Below are positions 5,545-12,782 of a stretch of DNA of 12,782 bases, one piece after another. The DNA comes from Desulfobacteraceae bacterium (GTDB lineage: Bacteria; Desulfobacterota; Desulfobacteria; Desulfobacterales; ETH-SRB1). Each line of letters begins with the position of its first letter. The stretch's first letter is position 1. The notes under the pieces are model-generated. The model was given only the letters and a program-made list of their open reading frames with translations, had not been told where the DNA came from and made no database searches. The stretch is from positions 1 to 12,782 of the forward strand of contig DAOWEW010000256.1 in the NCBI GenBank assembly GCA_030638305.1, written 5' to 3'. A program made the translations under genes and the position numbers.

Positions 5545-6945
5545 TTACGATTTGTCGACATTGACCATGATTCTTTCCACATGGCGTAAGGATTTCCCTG
5601 CCTTATCTTTTTGTTTCGGGTACTCCAGCGCTTTTGTAAATGCCTGCCGCGCTTTGCTCAAATCGTTTGCATTCCAAGCGGCATATCCTGTCATCAACCA
5701 CGCCCGTCCGGGATCAGACATCTGTTTTGCCGCTTTTTCAAATGCCTGCATTGCTTCTTTGTACCTTTCGTTCTCATATAATATATGGCCTTTCAGCATC
5801 CACAGCCCTTCCTGAGAAGAATGTTTTAAGGCATTTTTAATGGTTTCAATGGCCTTTTCAGGCTTGTGGAGGGACAAATAGGCGTGGATAAGCAGTTTAT
5901 AGATATCGGAATCTTCTTTTTTTGACAGCAAATCTTCATAATAGCGCATTGCCTGGACAGGAATGCCGAGGTTCAGGTTCAGATCCGCAAGGAATTTTTT
6001 TTCTTGATCAGAAAGGGGAGCAAAATAACTGCATATGGTAAAAGGGATCAGGGCATCTTTGTATCTTTCTTCAGAAAAATATATATGGGCCAGGCCTTTC
6101 CACCATTTGGGCTCTATAGGATCTTCTTTTGTCAACCTCTTTGCGTAGGCCATTGCCTTTGATTTCATTTCAAGAGCTATGTATTGATATAATAAAATCT
6201 CCTGCCATTGTTTTCTTTTTTTTCCTGGCAACTTTTCCGCAAGTTCCTCAATATGCTCAAGCGCCTTTAATGGAAGATCACAGGCAAGATAAAGCTGGGC
6301 CAGCATTTCCTTCCATTCCAGTTTGATTTCATCTTTGTAAAGAGAAATAAGTTGTTCGAAAATCTCCAATGATCTTTTGTTTTTTTCAGCCGCCATAAAG
6401 GATACTGCGCTGTAGTACAGGGTTTCAGGCCTTTTCTCTTCGGAAGTCTCAAAGCTCCTTAAAAAACAAGTTCCTGCTTCGTTATAATCTTCAAGATCGT
6501 AGCAGGACTTTGCAAGATTGAGCCAGGCAGAAGAAAAATTCGGTTTTACAAAAATGGATGCCCTGTAACAGGCAATAGCTTTTTTAATATAATTTAACTT
6601 GGTGGTAAAAGAATTTTCTTTTTGAACTGTCGGCTTTGAGCTGTCAGTTAGTTCAAGGTAGCAGTTGCCGCGGGTAAAATTTATGTAATAGTGCTGATAA
6701 CCCTTTGGATCCGCGTCGCCAGGTTTCATTCCTTTCGGCTGCTTCGCCTGAAAGGATTCAAGGATGTTTAACGCACCTGCAGGATCTTTTTTTTCCAATA
6801 ATTTATGGGCCTTAAAAAGAGCCATATTAGCTGCATGCGGAATCCTGGGACTCTTTTCACCGGCATAAACAAGGAGCGGGGTAAATAGAAAAAGAATTGC
6901 CGAGAAAAAGAGAAAGGCTTTTTTTAGAAAGATGGGGATTAGCAT
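5545..6945 (-). CDS. Exported TPR-repeat protein of the TonB2 operon
   Basis: The 466-residue protein begins with a hydrophobic signal peptide (residues 1-29, ending near LLVYAGEK) and is otherwise built of tetratricopeptide-like helical pairs. Examples are SSAWLNLAKSCYDLEDYNEA (about 140-160), LWMLKGHILYENERYKEAMQ (about 381-400) and AWLMTGYAAWNANDLSKARQ (about 415-434). TPR arrays act as protein-protein scaffolds. In Vibrio- and Shewanella-type TonB2 clusters a TPR gene commonly follows tonB2, matching this position. It starts 11 bases after the tonB stop, with only a weak ribosome binding site (GGAATAAG), so translational coupling is likely. Its stop codon lies three bases from the outer end of the cobF element. 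The precise role is unknown; a periplasmic partner for TonB or the receptor is inference. Confidence 0.85.
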   Translation of the reverse strand: MLIPIFLKKAFLFFSAILFLFTPLLVYAGEKSPRIPHAANMALFKAHKLLEKKDPAGALNILESFQAKQPKGMKPGDADPKGYQHYYINFTRGNCYLELTDSSKPTVQKENSFTTKLNYIKKAIACYRASIFVKPNFSSAWLNLAKSCYDLEDYNEAGTCFLRSFETSEEKRPETLYYSAVSFMAAEKNKRSLEIFEQLISLYKDEIKLEWKEMLAQLYLACDLPLKALEHIEELAEKLPGKKRKQWQEILLYQYIALEMKSKAMAYAKRLTKEDPIEPKWWKGLAHIYFSEERYKDALIPFTICSYFAPLSDQEKKFLADLNLNLGIPVQAMRYYEDLLSKKEDSDIYKLLIHAYLSLHKPEKAIETIKNALKHSSQEGLWMLKGHILYENERYKEAMQAFEKAAKQMSDPGRAWLMTGYAAWNANDLSKARQAFTKALEYPKQKDKAGKSLRHVERIMVNVDKS

Positions 6946-6956
6946 AGAAATAAAAC

Positions 6957-7625
6957 TTATTCCAATTCAAATCTGATCGTTGTTATAACCCGCGTGGTTA
7001 CAGGTTCTCCTTCAACAGTTCCAGGTGAAAAACGCCATGCTGAAACGCATTTTCTCGTACATGTATCAAAGATATTTTTTGGTGCTGCTTCAATTATTTC
7101 CAGGTTTTCAACAAGACCCTGGTTGTTTACCAGAAACTTCACCTTAACCCACCCCTCAATACCCCTGCTTTTCGCTCTGAGCGGATATACAGGCGGGACC
7201 TGAGCAATAGCAATAAGCGGTCCGTCAATTTCTCCGATTTCATATGCACCTTTTAACCCAAAATGAGAAAAATCTAATGTCGCCATAGGCGGAGAAGGCA
7301 AAAAAGCCGGACCACCCGGAAGTTTTCTATTTATTTCAAAGGCAAATTTCGGAAGTTCAATCTTTTTTTGATGCAACGGCTGCTTTATGTCTGTAATTTT
7401 TTTTGGTTCAACTTTTTTCTCAGGTTTTTTAACTTCCGGATCAGGTGGTTTTATTCTGACCATGTTAACTACATGGAACTCTTCTCTGTTCTCTTTCTTT
7501 TCCGGGGCATCACAGATCAGCGCCGGCATCAAGCTAAATAAAACCATGTTTAATACCAGGGACAACAAACCCGCTGTTCCCCATAAAAAAAATGTTCCGG
7601 TCTCTTGCAAATTGCGATTTATCAT
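6957..7625 (-). CDS. tonB: TonB family energy transducer
   Basis: This 222-residue protein has one N-terminal membrane anchor (about residues 12-36), a short Lys/Pro-rich stretch (58-91) and a TonB C-terminal domain (143-222). That domain shows VPPVYPLRAKSRGIEGWVKV, with YP, G.EG and V.V in place, and later AWRFSPGTVEGEPV. It spans the periplasm and passes proton-motive energy from ExbB/ExbD to outer-membrane receptors through their TonB box. The periplasmic spacer is short, as in TonB2-type proteins. Its ATG overlaps the exbD stop as ATGA (7625-7622). With the receptor and riboswitch downstream, energising B12 uptake is a natural inference, although TonB proteins often serve several receptors. 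Confidence 0.93.
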   Translation of the reverse strand: MINRNLQETGTFFLWGTAGLLSLVLNMVLFSLMPALICDAPEKKENREEFHVVNMVRIKPPDPEVKKPEKKVEPKKITDIKQPLHQKKIELPKFAFEINRKLPGGPAFLPSPPMATLDFSHFGLKGAYEIGEIDGPLIAIAQVPPVYPLRAKSRGIEGWVKVKFLVNNQGLVENLEIIEAAPKNIFDTCTRKCVSAWRFSPGTVEGEPVTTRVITTIRFELE

Positions 7626-8038
7626 TTTCCCGGTAAACCTGCTGCCAAGCTCACATTATTTGCGCCGGCGAGTCTGCACCCGTCCATAGCCATGATCACA
7701 ATTCCTGTCTGACTTTCCTTATCTGCAACCACCACCACCTGGCTTTCAGGGTTTTCAGCAAGGGCGCGCTCCACATTGGCCCTGACCGCACGGATATCAA
7801 TCTCTCTCTTATCCATGTATACCCTGCCATCCTTTGTAATTCCGACCAGTATGCTGCCCTTTTCTTTACTGATAGCAGTACTTGCAGTGGGCCTGTTTAT
7901 ATCAATCCCCGTCTCTTTTACAAAACTTGTGGTAACAAGAAAAAAGATCAACAGAATAAAAACCATGTCTATCAAAGGCGCCATATTAAGCTCCAGTGAT
8001 TGACGCCGTCCCCTTCTAACCGCTGTTATATTAAGCAT
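7622..8038 (-). CDS. exbD: ExbD/TolR family biopolymer transport protein
   Basis: At 138 residues the protein has the usual ExbD length. After a basic N-terminus (VRRGRRQ) comes LNMAPLIDMVFILLIFFLV, the single membrane helix. Asp24 sits in the position of the proton-carrying Asp25 of E. coli ExbD. The rest is the periplasmic domain, ending GCRLAGANNVSLAAG. With ExbB it forms the inner-membrane proton channel that drives TonB. The ATG at 8038 is preceded by GGTGAGG, a suitable ribosome binding site. It is separated from exbB by an 88-base gap containing a repeat element, unlike the overlapping joints elsewhere in the operon. Confidence 0.95.
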   Translation of the reverse strand: MLNITAVRRGRRQSLELNMAPLIDMVFILLIFFLVTTSFVKETGIDINRPTASTAISKEKGSILVGITKDGRVYMDKREIDIRAVRANVERALAENPESQVVVVADKESQTGIVIMAMDGCRLAGANNVSLAAGLPGK

Positions 8039-8064
8039 ATCATTGCCTCACCTTAATTTCTCTC

Positions 8065-8091
8065 AAAGGCGAACACAAGATTCGCCCCTAC
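8065..8091 (-). repeat. REP-like palindromic repeat between exbB and exbD
   Basis: On the minus strand the sequence is GTAGGGGCGAATCTTGTGTT followed by CGCCTTT, with GGCGAA (8068-8073) pairing with TTCGCC (8081-8086). From memory, GTAGGGGCGA...TTGTG.TCGCCC units are dispersed repeats in many environmental bacterial genomes. Only one copy is in this window, so repetitiveness is not shown here. It occupies the middle of the only sizeable gap inside the operon. Confidence 0.55.
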
Positions 8092-8126
8092 AGCTTTTCA
8101 TACGTTCTAATCCCTAAATCATCATT

Positions 8127-8738
8127 TCACACATATCTTTTCAAATAAATGCCCGTTGAAGCAATTCGATGTTTTAAGTTTTCTGCCCTGCCTGACAGAA
8201 AATTGCGCATATAAAATCCAGGAATCGCGACTAACAGACCTGTCTGTGTGGTGATCAATGCCTGGGAAATTCCTCCTGCCATTGCTCTTGCGTTTCCTGT
8301 TCCAAAGATGGCGATAATATCAAAGGTTGTGACCATCCCTATTACTGTTCCCAGAAGACCGAACAGTGGAGAGACCGCGGCCAGAAGACCGATACAGGCA
8401 AGATACTTATCAAGAGAAGAGACCATCGACATGACAGTTTCATCCAGAATATATTTATCCACGCTGGATTCCCCGCAGCGGCGTTCAAGAAATCTGAATA
8501 CAAATAGAGCTCTCAATCCTCTATATTCAGTAATATCGGGAAATCTATTCTTCAATACATATTGCTTTGCCTCATCTCTGATTATATCATTTTGGTTCAG
8601 GGTTCTCAGAAAAATCACCCTGTTGATAATCATTGCCCACATCAAAAGCGATGACACCACCAGGGGAAGCATAACTATCCCACCGCCTTGAAGGTAATGC
8701 AGAGTGTCGTATAAGTGATCTTTCAAAAAGAGAATCAA
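8127..8738 (-). CDS. exbB: ExbB/TolQ/MotA family proton channel protein (short ExbB)
   Basis: The 203-residue inner-membrane protein has three membrane helices (about 20-45, 112-135 and 157-180). The second carries AAVSPLFGLLGTVIGMVTTF and the third AMAGGISQALITTQTGLLVA, the ExbB/TolQ/MotA signatures. It forms the channel pentamer with ExbD that powers TonB. The start is a TTG at 8738 overlapping the stop of the preceding gene as TTGA. An upstream GGAAAGGG is a reasonable ribosome binding site, and no better ATG precedes the first helix. In TonB2 systems this short ExbB works alongside the long TtpC protein encoded just upstream. Confidence 0.93.
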   Translation of the reverse strand: MILFLKDHLYDTLHYLQGGGIVMLPLVVSSLLMWAMIINRVIFLRTLNQNDIIRDEAKQYVLKNRFPDITEYRGLRALFVFRFLERRCGESSVDKYILDETVMSMVSSLDKYLACIGLLAAVSPLFGLLGTVIGMVTTFDIIAIFGTGNARAMAGGISQALITTQTGLLVAIPGFYMRNFLSGRAENLKHRIASTGIYLKRYV

Positions 8739-10189
8739 AGCGCGGCCCTTTCCTTAAAAACAATATTGGTCAGGGCAACTCCCTTTTCCTCCATCTGGCT
8801 GATAATAGTTTCCACGTTCCGGCTCAAAAACGTGTAAAACAGCATGATCGGAATTGCCACGCCAAGGCCCAGCATGGTGGTGGTCAGGGCCTCGGATATA
8901 CCCCCGGACATCATTTTCGGGTCTCCTGTCCCATAAAAGGTGATTACATGGAATGTATTTATCATGCCTGTTACTGTGCCGAGAAGGCCAAGGAGCGGCG
9001 CTATTGCCGCCAGCATGCCGAGTGTGGATAAAAACTTTTCCAAACGTGGTATCTCACGTAATATTGTTTCCTGAAGCACATTTTCCATGTCTTCGCGGCT
9101 CAAAGTCCTGGCGTTTATACCGGCAAGGAGCACCCTGGGCACAGGTCTTGTTTTCTGTTTTTCGCACAGATTAATGCAATCATCCCATTTTTGTTGAGCG
9201 CCAAGCTCATTCACCCTGTTCATCATTTTATCTGCATTGATGTTTACCTTTCGCAAAAAGATAAAACGCTCAATAATAATTAATAAAGCAGCAATCCCTA
9301 TCCCGAGAATAGGCCATACTATGGGTCCCCCACTTTGAATCTGCTCTTTCAGGCTGACACTGTGTGTAAGCAGCCTCAGAGCTGCTCCGCGAGAAATGTC
9401 GATAGGTGCTTCGTAGGATTTTCCCTCCATATAGCGTTTCAGTTTTTTGGCTACAGACGATGCCGGAAGTCTGGAAAGGGCAAAAAGGCGGCTGTCTTTG
9501 TCCGAGCTGATTAAAAAACCGGTCTCGTTTCCCATTTCATCCGGCAACTGATAAGCAGCCGTGAAATTCCCTATAGTCAAGATCTTTGATGTTATTTCTT
9601 TACCGGTCCTGTCGATCATGGGACTGTCTTCAATCCTGACTTCACCGGATCTTTTCATCTCCTCGAAAAGAATATCAATCATTGCCCTGATATCGTTCAT
9701 CCCGGGAAATTTCGATTTATTCAATATCGGCGTTATCTTTTCCGCCCGGCCGGAAACCATGTTAGACTGCAGGCTTTGCCGCAATAAGGCATCAAGATCT
9801 TTTGCCGCTATACGTGCAAAACCCGTAAGCTCTCGTGCCATAGCATCCATGCCCGAGAATTTTTCGGCAAGTTCTTCTTCAAGCCTGACAAGTCTTTTGT
9901 TTTCTTTTTCAAGATCATCATTGGCCTTTTTTGTCGCCTTGTTTTCTGCCTTTATTTGCAGGATAGCCTGAGCTAAGATTTTTTTGTCTGAAAATATTTT
10001 TTTCAGACTCTCATCCTCCTCTTTTCTGGCCATTTCTTCCTCAAGTACGGCCTTTCCCAGCACCTCTTTCCTCATTTTTTCAGCCTGCATGGCGGTTTCG
10101 CGTATATCTTCGGCAAATACGGAAATATCTGAACAAAGCAGTATCAGGAGACACAAAAAAAATCGTAAGTACAAAGAAAAGGATTTCAT
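8735..10189 (-). CDS. TtpC-like long MotA/TolQ/ExbB protein with periplasmic coiled-coil domain
   Basis: The 484-residue protein has a signal peptide (1-26), a charged coiled coil (about 30-120) and a periplasmic region to about 280. A C-terminal ExbB module follows, with membrane helices near 288-312, 386-411 and 434-457, including IAPLLGLLGTVTGMINTF and MMSGGISEALTTTMLGLGVA. Its size and layout match TtpC of the Vibrio TonB2 system, an extra component required for energy transfer in that system. Its ATG overlaps the DUF3450 stop as ATGA (10189-10186), and its own stop overlaps the exbB start. The N-terminal half resembles the upstream DUF3450 protein in style (signal, coiled coil, periplasmic domain), which suggests, without proof, that the two interact or share ancestry. 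Confidence 0.9.
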   Translation of the reverse strand: MKSFSLYLRFFLCLLILLCSDISVFAEDIRETAMQAEKMRKEVLGKAVLEEEMARKEEDESLKKIFSDKKILAQAILQIKAENKATKKANDDLEKENKRLVRLEEELAEKFSGMDAMARELTGFARIAAKDLDALLRQSLQSNMVSGRAEKITPILNKSKFPGMNDIRAMIDILFEEMKRSGEVRIEDSPMIDRTGKEITSKILTIGNFTAAYQLPDEMGNETGFLISSDKDSRLFALSRLPASSVAKKLKRYMEGKSYEAPIDISRGAALRLLTHSVSLKEQIQSGGPIVWPILGIGIAALLIIIERFIFLRKVNINADKMMNRVNELGAQQKWDDCINLCEKQKTRPVPRVLLAGINARTLSREDMENVLQETILREIPRLEKFLSTLGMLAAIAPLLGLLGTVTGMINTFHVITFYGTGDPKMMSGGISEALTTTMLGLGVAIPIMLFYTFLSRNVETIISQMEEKGVALTNIVFKERAAL

Positions 10190-10941
10190 TGAACCACCAC
10201 CTTTCCCAAAGGCAAGGTAAGCAGATCAATTGATCGCTTTTTGCCGGCAATATCTATTGCCTTGTTTATTTCCCTGTTGCAGCGTCTGGGGAACTGTACC
10301 CAGGCAGTGCGTGCCGGATTATAGAAACCCGTGGTTTCCTGATCAAGGGTCTGAAAAAACAGAGAAAGCCTTCCGAGCCGAAAAATATTCACGAGAATGT
10401 TTTTCCCTTCAATATCTATCCGCTCCCGGTATACTTCCACTGTATTTCCATACTCTGCCTCCACACTGAGAGCCTCCATGATCCTTCTGAACTTTTCGCT
10501 TGCAGAATTTTTGGGATCCTCAAGGGTTCTGCGAAGCCCTTTAAGGCGTTGCTCTCGCTCCTTTGGTAAAAACGGCAGACTGCTTGCGGCACATTCCTCC
10601 AAACGTTTAAGCGTTTCGAAAAGACAGGGTAACAGTTCTTCGGAAATTCGCTCAATCTCTTTTATTTTTCCTTCAATAGACCCTATTTCTTTACGGTGAA
10701 CATCAATTTCCCGGTTTAATCTTTTATTAACTGCAAGCAGATTTTCCCGCACACGCTTAAGCTCTTTATATTCAGCCTGCATCTTTGCCTTTTCTTTAGC
10801 CCACCTGTCTTCCTCTTTCTGGGTCATTTGCCTGATGTCAACGGATTCTTTCACAGGTTTCTTGATTTTTTCAGCCAGATCTTCTCCCAGGACAGGATTT
10901 GCCATGACAAGAATAATAATAATTGCAACGAATTTTTTCAA
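10186..10941 (-). CDS. DUF3450 family periplasmic protein of the TonB2 operon
   Basis: The 251-residue protein has a signal peptide (about 1-19, ending NPVLGED), a long coiled coil (about 40-100) and a globular C-terminal half with GRLSLFFQTLDQETTGFY and ARTAWVQFP. This fits DUF3450, a family typically encoded as the first gene of TtpC-ExbB-ExbD-TonB-TPR clusters; its function is not established. The start is TTG at 10941, chosen because GAGGAG (10956-10951) lies nine bases upstream and the signal peptide begins right there; no ATG is available nearby. A convincing promoter in the 99 bases upstream is not evident, and there is no terminator after the preceding ATPase gene, so read-through is possible. 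Confidence 0.88.
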   Translation of the reverse strand: MKKFVAIIIILVMANPVLGEDLAEKIKKPVKESVDIRQMTQKEEDRWAKEKAKMQAEYKELKRVRENLLAVNKRLNREIDVHRKEIGSIEGKIKEIERISEELLPCLFETLKRLEECAASSLPFLPKEREQRLKGLRRTLEDPKNSASEKFRRIMEALSVEAEYGNTVEVYRERIDIEGKNILVNIFRLGRLSLFFQTLDQETTGFYNPARTAWVQFPRRCNREINKAIDIAGKKRSIDLLTLPLGKVVVQ

Positions 10942-11040
10942 AGGTATTTTCTCCTCATATCTTTTGCCACATTTTGAATAGTAGACTGTTATAAGATCTC
11001 TATAATTAAATCAGGAGCTTCCGTGCTACCTCTACTCTAC

Positions 11041-12561
11041 TCAACCTTTGCTTGCCCGTTCAAAATGCGTACGAATGATATAGGTATGTATGCATTTCCC
11101 TTTGATATCTTCCTCAAAATACAGTTTGTCCTTTTCTGTATGCTTGCTGCTGAATACAACATAGTATCCTTCTGCTATGCCTTCAGAATCAAGATATTCC
11201 GCTAATTGTCTTTTGCCTTTCTGAAAATAGCTGTCATCGGTAAAAATTTTGGTCTCAATAATATATTTTTGTTTTTTATAAAGAATCAGGATATCTGTTC
11301 GGCCTCTTCCGGAAGGAACCTCAATGAAGGTTTGTCCACCCAAACGCTCAATAAAGAAATTGATGAATCCATCCAGCGAATAATGCCAGGCAGCCTCTTT
11401 CAAGTGTTCTGTATCAAATGCTCTAAAACCTCGTTTACGAATATATTCTCTGTATTTGTTCAGTATCGCCTTGACATTTAATCCACCCAGCGTGACATAT
11501 TCGCTAAATGTATCATGTGCTGTGACATAATGTTCGATTTCTCCATTAAGCAAGGGGCGGAATGCAGTGATCAACACCTTGCTGTACAAAGGAACTAATA
11601 CACCCGCATCACCGTTAATATCATCAATAACACCGTTGGCGTATAAATAGGCAATATCCGGTTCGTGAACAGAGAAAGGAATTGCTTGATCCGTAAAAAG
11701 CAATCTTAACATAAAGGCCTTTTTTCCTCTTGCTTTTTGCACAATATTGACTATGTTCTTGTCGAATCTTTTGGTCAGGAAATGCTTCAAGGTTTTGTAT
11801 AGATCATTCATAGTCACAGATATGCTGCGATCTGTGACCACTTCCTCAATTAGATATGCGCACAAACCACAAACTAATCCGGGCTGGCCTTTTGTATTTT
11901 CATAAACTGCCTTTATAACTTCTTTATCAAACGGTTGCGCTGATTCTGCTGAATACTCTTGAATCAACTCATTAACTTCCTCAAACGTGAAGTAGGAAAT
12001 TTTCAGTTCATCAACAATATTAAATGGCGATGCAGATGAAACAATTAATTCCGCGATGGTACTCACGCCAACCAGGATTAAAGAGTGCAACGCGTGATAT
12101 TGCTTTTGATGATACATCTCTCTGAAGGTATGCATGAATTCACTTAAAACAACGTCAGGTATGCCTTCAAACTCATCAATTACAAGGACGATTAACCTGG
12201 ATTGATTTTGAATTTGTTCAAAAAATCTTTCCAGATGGAGTTGATTTTTGATTTCATAGTCTATTTTTATGTTATACGCAGTTAGCTCACGATGAATTCT
12301 GTGATTTAACGCTTCATAAAACTCCGCTCTTGTAGCAGTTTTTAAATTCTCAAAACTGATCCAAATAGGCGCATAGGCTTCTTTCTTGAGTTCCTGAATC
12401 AAGAGTTGAAAATAGGTGGTTTTTCCTGATTGTCTTGGTGCAAATATGGTGAAATACCGTCCCTTTTGCACTTTGTATTGGCCTCTATCAATTAGAGCTT
12501 TTCGCATTACCGTATAATGTTCTTTTGGATTACACGGACCTGATGTATTGAAATAGCGCAT
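11041..12561 (-). CDS. AAA-family ATPase with C-terminal PD-(D/E)XK nuclease-like domain
   Basis: This 506-residue protein has an N-terminal P-loop ATPase with Walker A APRQSGKTT (residues 41-49, Ala replacing the usual first Gly) and Walker B LIVLVIDE (123-130). A winged-helix-like middle region follows. The C-terminal domain carries Glu414, Asp423 in GRGRTDILI and Glu436/Lys438 in YIIETK, spaced as in PD-(D/E)XK nucleases (PDDEXK_9-like). Such ATPase-nuclease fusions are abundant, often multicopy genes of unknown function in environmental bacteria; defence or mobile-element roles have been suggested but not settled. The start is firm: AGGAGG lies four bases before ATG 12561. It is on the same strand as the TonB operon and ends 99 bases before it, with no obvious functional link. 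Confidence 0.85.
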   Translation of the reverse strand: MRYFNTSGPCNPKEHYTVMRKALIDRGQYKVQKGRYFTIFAPRQSGKTTYFQLLIQELKKEAYAPIWISFENLKTATRAEFYEALNHRIHRELTAYNIKIDYEIKNQLHLERFFEQIQNQSRLIVLVIDEFEGIPDVVLSEFMHTFREMYHQKQYHALHSLILVGVSTIAELIVSSASPFNIVDELKISYFTFEEVNELIQEYSAESAQPFDKEVIKAVYENTKGQPGLVCGLCAYLIEEVVTDRSISVTMNDLYKTLKHFLTKRFDKNIVNIVQKARGKKAFMLRLLFTDQAIPFSVHEPDIAYLYANGVIDDINGDAGVLVPLYSKVLITAFRPLLNGEIEHYVTAHDTFSEYVTLGGLNVKAILNKYREYIRKRGFRAFDTEHLKEAAWHYSLDGFINFFIERLGGQTFIEVPSGRGRTDILILYKKQKYIIETKIFTDDSYFQKGKRQLAEYLDSEGIAEGYYVVFSSKHTEKDKLYFEEDIKGKCIHTYIIRTHFERASKG

Positions 12562-12603
12562 CTTTCCTCCTGAGAAATGGAATTTAGGACTCCTCTTTTC
12601 TGC

Positions 12604-12782
12604 CTACATGCCCCATACAACAATTTCTTTCCCATTACAGGTTTCCAAACAACGAAATATCTTCTGTTCCCAGGTTACATTCTCGCTTCTGTTAATAAAA
12701 GTTTCCCAAACGAAAACCACAATACCAAGTCCCGCTTTTTTAATCAATAGCAGGATAGAGAATATCACGTTACGCCAAGCTG
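12604..12782 (-). CDS. Possible C-terminal end of an unidentified protein (start beyond window)
   Basis: On the minus strand one frame is open from the right window edge to a TAG at 12606-12604, giving 58 residues without a stop. It has a hydrophobic stretch (NVIFSILLLIKKAGLGIVVF), then NVTWEQKIFRCLE and a terminal IVVWGM. It ends 43 bases before the ATPase start. I do not recognise it. An open frame of this length can occur by chance, so it is reported only because nothing else explains these 179 bases. Confidence 0.3.
   Translation of the reverse strand, partial: AWRNVIFSILLLIKKAGLGIVVFVWETFINRSENVTWEQKIFRCLETCNGKEIVVWGM

Noticed and set aside
8248..8691. Plus-strand frame of 147 codons opposite exbB
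   Set aside because: It is explained as antisense of the strongly conserved ExbB coding sequence.
10942..11040. Promoter for the TonB operon in the gap after the ATPase gene
   Set aside because: TTATAA-like words are present but no -35/-10 pair has acceptable spacing, so it was not listed.

Overview
This window is AT-rich bacterial DNA from a Gram-negative organism, shown by the TonB/ExbB/ExbD machinery and a TonB-dependent outer-membrane receptor. The mix of a Vibrio-type TonB2 operon with a DUF3450 gene, Rpn/PD-(D/E)XK 'putative transposase' proteins with ERLKGL-type tails, an AAA-ATPase/PD-(D/E)XK fusion, short heptamer repeats and an intergenic GTAGGGGCGAA-type repeat resembles large Desulfobacterota (Desulfobacterales) genomes. 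That assignment is inference from gene content only.

Layout, left to right. Positions 1-1450 (plus strand) hold the tail of one Rpn-like gene, its hairpin terminator, and a complete Rpn-family gene. Positions 1466-1651 are a 186-bp MITE-like element with long inverted ends. Everything from 1569 to 12782 lies on the minus strand and is best read right to left. It begins with the end of an unidentified frame (12782-12604), followed by an AAA-ATPase/PD-(D/E)XK protein (12561-11041). Next comes a tightly packed six-gene energy-transduction operon: DUF3450, TtpC-like long ExbB, ExbB, ExbD, TonB and a TPR protein (10941-5545). After that come cobF (5479-4697), a promoter, a cobalamin riboswitch and a terminator (4604-4304), a BtuB-like receptor gene broken by a frameshift (4251-2307), and a truncated CobN/HmuS-like gene (2165-1569).

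The central 9 kb reads as a vitamin B12 (or related tetrapyrrole) uptake and processing locus. A riboswitch-controlled TonB-dependent receptor and a CobN-like envelope protein lie directly downstream of a complete TonB2-type system that could energise the receptor. The locus looks partly decayed or remodelled. The receptor is split at an A8 run, and removing one A restores a 647-codon frame. The CobN-like gene ends inside the MITE, and nothing resembling the rest of it follows.

The most interesting signal is a shared inverted-repeat family. Related ~30-50 bp ends bound both the gene-less MITE that truncates the CobN-like gene and an 884-bp segment (4658-5541) that contains cobF and its ribosome binding site and nothing else. 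I read this as a non-autonomous, MITE-type element carrying a single B12-biosynthesis gene between the TonB operon and the riboswitch. No transposase for it is visible here.
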